DNA of 64,000 nucleotides from Acidimicrobiia bacterium (GTDB lineage: Bacteria > Actinomycetota > Acidimicrobiia > Acidimicrobiales > Aldehydirespiratoraceae). Location: NCBI GenBank assembly GCA_022819505.1, contig JAJEHD010000018.1, forward strand, positions 1 through 64,000, given 5' to 3'. Positions 60,335 through 64,000 of this stretch are shown piece by piece. Both the position numbers and the translations under genes were made by a program. The first letter of the stretch is position 1, and each line of letters starts with the position of its first letter. The notes beneath the pieces are model-generated. The model ran no database searches. It saw only the letters and a list, made by a program, of their open reading frames with translations, and was not told the DNA's origin.

Positions 60335-61999
60335 ATGACCGCGGCCGCCTCAGCCTCCTTCCCGGCCGTGCTCACCGTGCTGGTGCTGGTTCCCGCCGCC
60401 GGTGCGCTGGTGCTGCTGGCGATGCCGCGCGCCCGTTCCGATCTGCTCAAGCCGGTGGCGCTGCTGGCATCGGTCCTGCCGGCCGCTCTGGCCGTGTGGC
60501 TGCTCACCGAGTTCGACGCCGGCGCCAAGGGTCTGTTCCAGTTCTCGGATCAGTACACCTGGATCGAGGGGCTGGGCGTCTCGTGGCATGTCGGGGTGGA
60601 CGGGCTGTCGCTGTTCCTGGTGGTGATGACCGCGCTGATGTTCCCGCTGGCCATCGTCGGCGTGGACCCGGAGCATTCGCCCAAGCCCTACTACGCCTGG
60701 CTGCTGATCCTGGAGACCGGTTGCCTGGGCACTTTCGTGGCCCTCGACCTGATCATGTTCTTCGTCTTCTTCGAGATCGTGCTGGTGCCCATGTACTTCC
60801 TCATCGGCGGCTGGGGCCACGGTCGCCGGGCCTACGCGGCCACGAAGTTCTTCCTGTTCACCATGTTCGGCTCGGCCATCATGCTGGTGGCGATCGTGGC
60901 GCTGGCCTTCCTGCACGCCTCGGCGTCCGGTGGCGGCGTGAGCTTCGACCTCGTCGGTATCGCCGAGAACCAGGTGCTGGCCACCAACACCGCCCGCTGG
61001 CTGTTCTGTGCCTTCGCGCTGGCCTTCGCGGTGAAGGTGCCGCTGTTCCCGGTGCATACGTGGCTGCCCGACGCCCACACCAACGCGCCCACCGCGGGCT
61101 CGGTGATCCTGGCCGCGGTGATGCTGAAGCTCGGCACCTACGGCTTGGTGCGCTTCGGCCTGTACCTGTTCCCGGAGGCTTCGGTGTACTTCGCGCCGCT
61201 GATGGTGACTCTCGGCGTGATCGGGATCATCTACGGCGCCATCGCGGCGGCCATGCAGCGCGACCTCAAGCGCCTGGTGGCCTACTCGTCAGTGGCTCAC
61301 CTGGGCTTCATCGTGATCGGCACCTTCGCGCTCAACACGGAGGGTCTCACCGGCGGCGTGCTGCAGATGGTCAATCACGGCGTGTCCACTGGCGCGCTGT
61401 TCCTGCTGGTGGGCATGATCTACGAGCGCCGCCACACCCGCGAGATCTCCGACCTGGGCGGTCTCCAGAAGCCGGCGCCGGTGATGGCCGCGGTATTCAC
61501 GGTGGTGATGCTGTCGTCGGTGGGGCTGCCCGGGCTCAACGGCTTCGTCGGTGAGCTGCTGGTGCTGCTGGGCGCTTTCAACGCCCACCGCTGGTGGGCG
61601 GTCGTTGCCGCCGCGGGTGTGATCCTGGCCGCGGTCTACCTGCTGTGGGCCTACCAGAGGGTGTTCCACGGACCGGCTTCGGGGGCCAACGCCGAGATGC
61701 CCGACATGCGCTGGCGCGAGGGCCTGGTGATGGTGCCGTTCCTAGCCGCCATCGTGTTCATGGGCGTGTATCCCAAGCCGGTGATCGACCGGGTCGAGCC
61801 CGCCGTGGACGCGATAATCGCCCACGTCGAGGACAATGTCGCCGGCTTCGCGGAGCCCGCGGCCGATGTGCATCCCCCGGTGAGCCTCGACGACCTGGGC
61901 AGGTCCGCCGGCTACAACGACCAAGGCACTGACCACGGCACTGAGGGCCGGAGCGGCCGCGAAGACGGCGGAGCCGGCCACGACGGGGACGGCGGCTGA
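60335..61999 (+). CDS. nuoM: NADH dehydrogenase I subunit M
   Basis: 554-residue antiporter-like subunit, with WLPDAHTNAPTAGSVILAAVMLKLGTYGLVRF and the DLKRLVAYSSVAHLGF Lys-containing helix. About 14 helices, then a polar C-terminus of about 40 residues rich in Asp/Gly, a lineage feature. It begins one base after nuoL and ends overlapping nuoN (TGATG). Confidence 0.96.
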   Translation: MTAAASASFPAVLTVLVLVPAAGALVLLAMPRARSDLLKPVALLASVLPAALAVWLLTEFDAGAKGLFQFSDQYTWIEGLGVSWHVGVDGLSLFLVVMTALMFPLAIVGVDPEHSPKPYYAWLLILETGCLGTFVALDLIMFFVFFEIVLVPMYFLIGGWGHGRRAYAATKFFLFTMFGSAIMLVAIVALAFLHASASGGGVSFDLVGIAENQVLATNTARWLFCAFALAFAVKVPLFPVHTWLPDAHTNAPTAGSVILAAVMLKLGTYGLVRFGLYLFPEASVYFAPLMVTLGVIGIIYGAIAAAMQRDLKRLVAYSSVAHLGFIVIGTFALNTEGLTGGVLQMVNHGVSTGALFLLVGMIYERRHTREISDLGGLQKPAPVMAAVFTVVMLSSVGLPGLNGFVGELLVLLGAFNAHRWWAVVAAAGVILAAVYLLWAYQRVFHGPASGANAEMPDMRWREGLVMVPFLAAIVFMGVYPKPVIDRVEPAVDAIIAHVEDNVAGFAEPAADVHPPVSLDDLGRSAGYNDQGTDHGTEGRSGREDGGAGHDGDGG

Positions 62000-63498
62000 T
62001 GGGAACCGTGCTGGCCCAGCTCGAGCCCGTGGTCACGCCGGCCGTCGACTGGGCGGGGCTGCTGCCGGTGCTCCTGCCGGCCGCGGGAGCGCTGGTGCTG
62101 CTGATGGTCCGCTCGCTGGTGCCGAGCCGGCTGCTGCCGGCCGGGCTCGACGCGCTCTGGACCTTCGCGGTGGTGGCGGCGGGGTTCGTCGCGGTCGTGG
62201 TCCTGTGGCAGCGGGACGGTGAGGTCACCGCGTTCGGGGATCAGCTCGTGATGGACGGCGTGGCCCTGTTCACCGCCGCGGTCGTCTTCGGCTCGGTGGC
62301 GCTGGCCGCCCCCACGCTGCCCCGGTACTGCGAGCGAGTGGGCATCGACTCCGCCGAGCTCTGCGTACTGACCCTGCTGGCCGCGGCCGGGGCGGTCGTG
62401 ATGGCGGGGGCCGCCGACCTGATCGTGCTGTTCCTGGGGCTGGAGACGATGTCCATCGCGGCCTACGTGATGGCCGCCCTCAACCTGCGGAGGCTCGAAT
62501 CGCTGGAAGCCGGCCTCAAGTACTTCGTGCTGGGCGCCTTCTCCACCGCGTTCCTGCTGTACGGGATCGCCCTCGTCTACGGAGCGACCGGCACGACCAG
62601 CCTCGACGGGATCGCCGGCTATCTGGACACCTTCCTGGTGCTGCGCGACGGGATGCTGCTGGCCGGTGTGGCGATGCTCCTGGTCGGCTTGGGGTTCAAG
62701 GTGGCCGCGGTGCCGTTCCACGCCTGGGCGCCCGACGTGTACGTGGGCGCGCCCACTCCGGTGACCGCCCTGATGGCCTCGGCGGTGAAGGCGGCCGGGT
62801 TCGCGGCGCTGATCCGGGTGTTCGTGGATGCGCTGGGGGTGCGGGCCGACGACTGGCAGCCGGTCGTGTTCGCCCTCGCCTGCGCGACGCTGGCGGTCGG
62901 GTCGGTTCTGGCCGCGGTCCAGAGCGACGCAAAGCGCATCCTGGCCTACTCGTCGATCTCGCACGCCGGGTTCATCCTCGTCGGCGTGCAGGCGGCCTCC
63001 GATACCGGCGTGGCCGCAGTGCTGTTCTACCTGGCCGCCTACGCGGTGATCGCGGTCGGGAGCCTCACCGTGGTGGCCGTCCTGTCGGGTCGGGCGGACG
63101 ACCGCACCGGCCTGGCCGTGCTGGCCGGGCTCGGCAGCCGCAGGCCGGCCCTGGCCCTAGGGCTGACGATCCTGTTGCTGGCCCAGGCCGGCGTGCCGTT
63201 CACGTCGGGCTTTGTGGCCAAGTTCTCGGTCATCTCCGCGGCGGTGGAGGCCCGCTCGTACTGGCTGGCCATAGTGGCCATGGTCAGCGCGGTGGTCGCC
63301 GCCTTCGCCTACCTGCGGGTGGTGGTGGCCATGTACTTCGGCGATGCGGGCACCGACGACGCCGACGCCGACGACGCCTCGCCCGCGATGGGTCTGGGAG
63401 CAGCTTCCGTGATCGTGGCATCCGTGCTGTTCACCCTTGCCGCCGGCATCGTCCCCGGCCTGCTGGAGTCCCTGTCCAGCAGCGCGGCCGGACTGTGA
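61999..63498 (+). CDS. nuoN: NADH dehydrogenase I subunit N
   Basis: 499-residue antiporter-like subunit next to NuoK. VPFHAWAPDVYVGAPTPVTALMASAVKAAGFAALIR, the DAKRILAYSSISHAGFIL Lys helix and GLETMSIAAYVMAAL are family landmarks. An Asp-rich loop (TDDADADDASPAMG) near the end is a local feature. It is the last gene of the block; no terminator-like hairpin with T-run was seen after it. Confidence 0.95.
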   Translation: MGTVLAQLEPVVTPAVDWAGLLPVLLPAAGALVLLMVRSLVPSRLLPAGLDALWTFAVVAAGFVAVVVLWQRDGEVTAFGDQLVMDGVALFTAAVVFGSVALAAPTLPRYCERVGIDSAELCVLTLLAAAGAVVMAGAADLIVLFLGLETMSIAAYVMAALNLRRLESLEAGLKYFVLGAFSTAFLLYGIALVYGATGTTSLDGIAGYLDTFLVLRDGMLLAGVAMLLVGLGFKVAAVPFHAWAPDVYVGAPTPVTALMASAVKAAGFAALIRVFVDALGVRADDWQPVVFALACATLAVGSVLAAVQSDAKRILAYSSISHAGFILVGVQAASDTGVAAVLFYLAAYAVIAVGSLTVVAVLSGRADDRTGLAVLAGLGSRRPALALGLTILLLAQAGVPFTSGFVAKFSVISAAVEARSYWLAIVAMVSAVVAAFAYLRVVVAMYFGDAGTDDADADDASPAMGLGAASVIVASVLFTLAAGIVPGLLESLSSSAAGL

Positions 63499-63513
63499 CG
63501 ATGGCGCGTTGAT

Positions 63514-64000
63514 ATGGCCGCACCATCGGAGACAGTTCCAGCCGTGATCACACCGGAGATGCGGGCTGCCTTCGAGGCCGACGGCGTAGTGAAGGTCCCC
63601 GGCGCAGTGGGCGACGAGTGGATCGACCGGATCCTCGAGGACGCCCAGACCCAGCTGGTCGACGGCGGGCCGTGGGTGACCGACACCAACCCGGGTGCGG
63701 CCACCGACCGGCTCTTCACCACCCGGTACCGCTGGCAGCACGAGCCGGCCGTCAGGGACTTCGTGTTCCGGTCGCCGATCGCCTCGATGGCCGCGGCCCT
63801 CACCGGCTCGTCAACGATGCGCTTCTACTTCGACCACCTGCTGGTCAAGGAGCCCTACACGGCCGCGCCCACCCCCTGGCATCAGGACATTCCGTACTGG
63901 CCCTTCCTGGGCAAGCAGATCGTCTCGGCCTGGGTGAGCGCGTCGCACAGCTCGGTCGCCGAGAGCTCCCTGGAGTTCGTGCGGGGATCGCATCGCTGGA
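63514..64000 (+). CDS. Phytanoyl-CoA dioxygenase-family protein (partial, C-terminus beyond the window)
   Basis: Non-heme iron, 2-oxoglutarate-dependent oxygenase of the PhyH type. 162 codons from ATG 63514 are seen: an N-terminal helical part (TPEMRAAFEADGVVKVPGAV), then the iron-ligand motif HxD in TPWHQDIPYWPF, then SAWVSASHSSVAESSLEFVR, GSHRW. The distal His lies beyond the right edge. Substrates vary (fatty acyl-CoA, ectoine, others). It may have its own promoter in the 15-base gap or share the nuo transcript. Confidence 0.88.
   Translation, partial: MAAPSETVPAVITPEMRAAFEADGVVKVPGAVGDEWIDRILEDAQTQLVDGGPWVTDTNPGAATDRLFTTRYRWQHEPAVRDFVFRSPIASMAAALTGSSTMRFYFDHLLVKEPYTAAPTPWHQDIPYWPFLGKQIVSAWVSASHSSVAESSLEFVRGSHRW

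Noticed and set aside
1..64000. CRISPR array, rRNA genes, complete IS element or riboswitch
   Set aside because: No spaced identical repeats, no rRNA signatures, no transposase frame and no recognised aptamer pattern were seen.

Overview
The window is GC-rich and densely packed, with many GTG starts, many 4-base stop/start overlaps and no rRNA or complete mobile element. Several genes point to an actinobacterium: mshA followed by a YbjN-family gene (mycothiol), an acyl-CoA carboxylase beta subunit with a small epsilon-like gene, an ArsC with an N-terminal helical domain, and PncB/PncA. The split b6-type cytochrome b, the DM13 protein and the epoxide hydrolase, enolase-superfamily and phytanoyl-CoA dioxygenase genes would fit an uncultured Acidimicrobiia-like lineage. 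That placement is inference, not proof.

Layout. 1-7.0 kb: xseA (cut by the left edge), an ABC exporter, a continuous pncB-pncA reading frame with a strong internal ribosome site, an enolase-superfamily dehydratase and a 1-Cys peroxiredoxin behind a 26-bp palindrome. 7.3-8.7 kb: an orphan ProX-type binding protein with an SLH repeat. 8.9-12.6 kb: a likely small genomic island with a Fic gene and two overlapping P-loop ATPase genes. It lies between a 13-bp direct repeat whose right copy is the 3' end of tRNA-Ser(CGA). 12.7-20.7 kb: tadA, a class IV aminotransferase/lyase, DM13 and propeller proteins, a second tRNA-Ser with a VapC fragment beside it, SRP RNA, dnaX, recR, methylmalonyl-CoA epimerase and a 5'-3' exonuclease. 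20.9-41.5 kb: LigC-type ligase, epoxide hydrolase, NCS2 permease with an extra C-terminal domain, arsC, lipoproteins, a RelE/Phd module, flavoproteins, acyl-CoA carboxylase, aat, tRNA-Lys, an anchored cyclophilin, mshA and ybjN.

41.8-63.5 kb is one long collinear respiratory block of 21 genes. It begins with a seven-gene set: small membrane protein, two-cluster ferredoxin, b6-type cytochrome b, subunit-IV-like cytochrome b, Rieske protein, two-heme cytochrome c and an unknown membrane protein. All 14 nuo genes (A to N) follow. The block would move electrons from NADH into quinone (complex I) and from quinol to cytochrome c (bc/b6c-type complex). The ferredoxin inside the bc part is unusual.

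The most striking non-coding pattern is a set of small hairpin-rich inserts at gene junctions, mostly in the nuo block. At several junctions the stop/start sequence is repeated on both sides of the insert, as if a tight stop/start overlap had been split by an insertion that duplicated its target. A close relative of one insert lies in frame inside nuoG, in the opposite orientation. No CRISPR array or riboswitch was seen.
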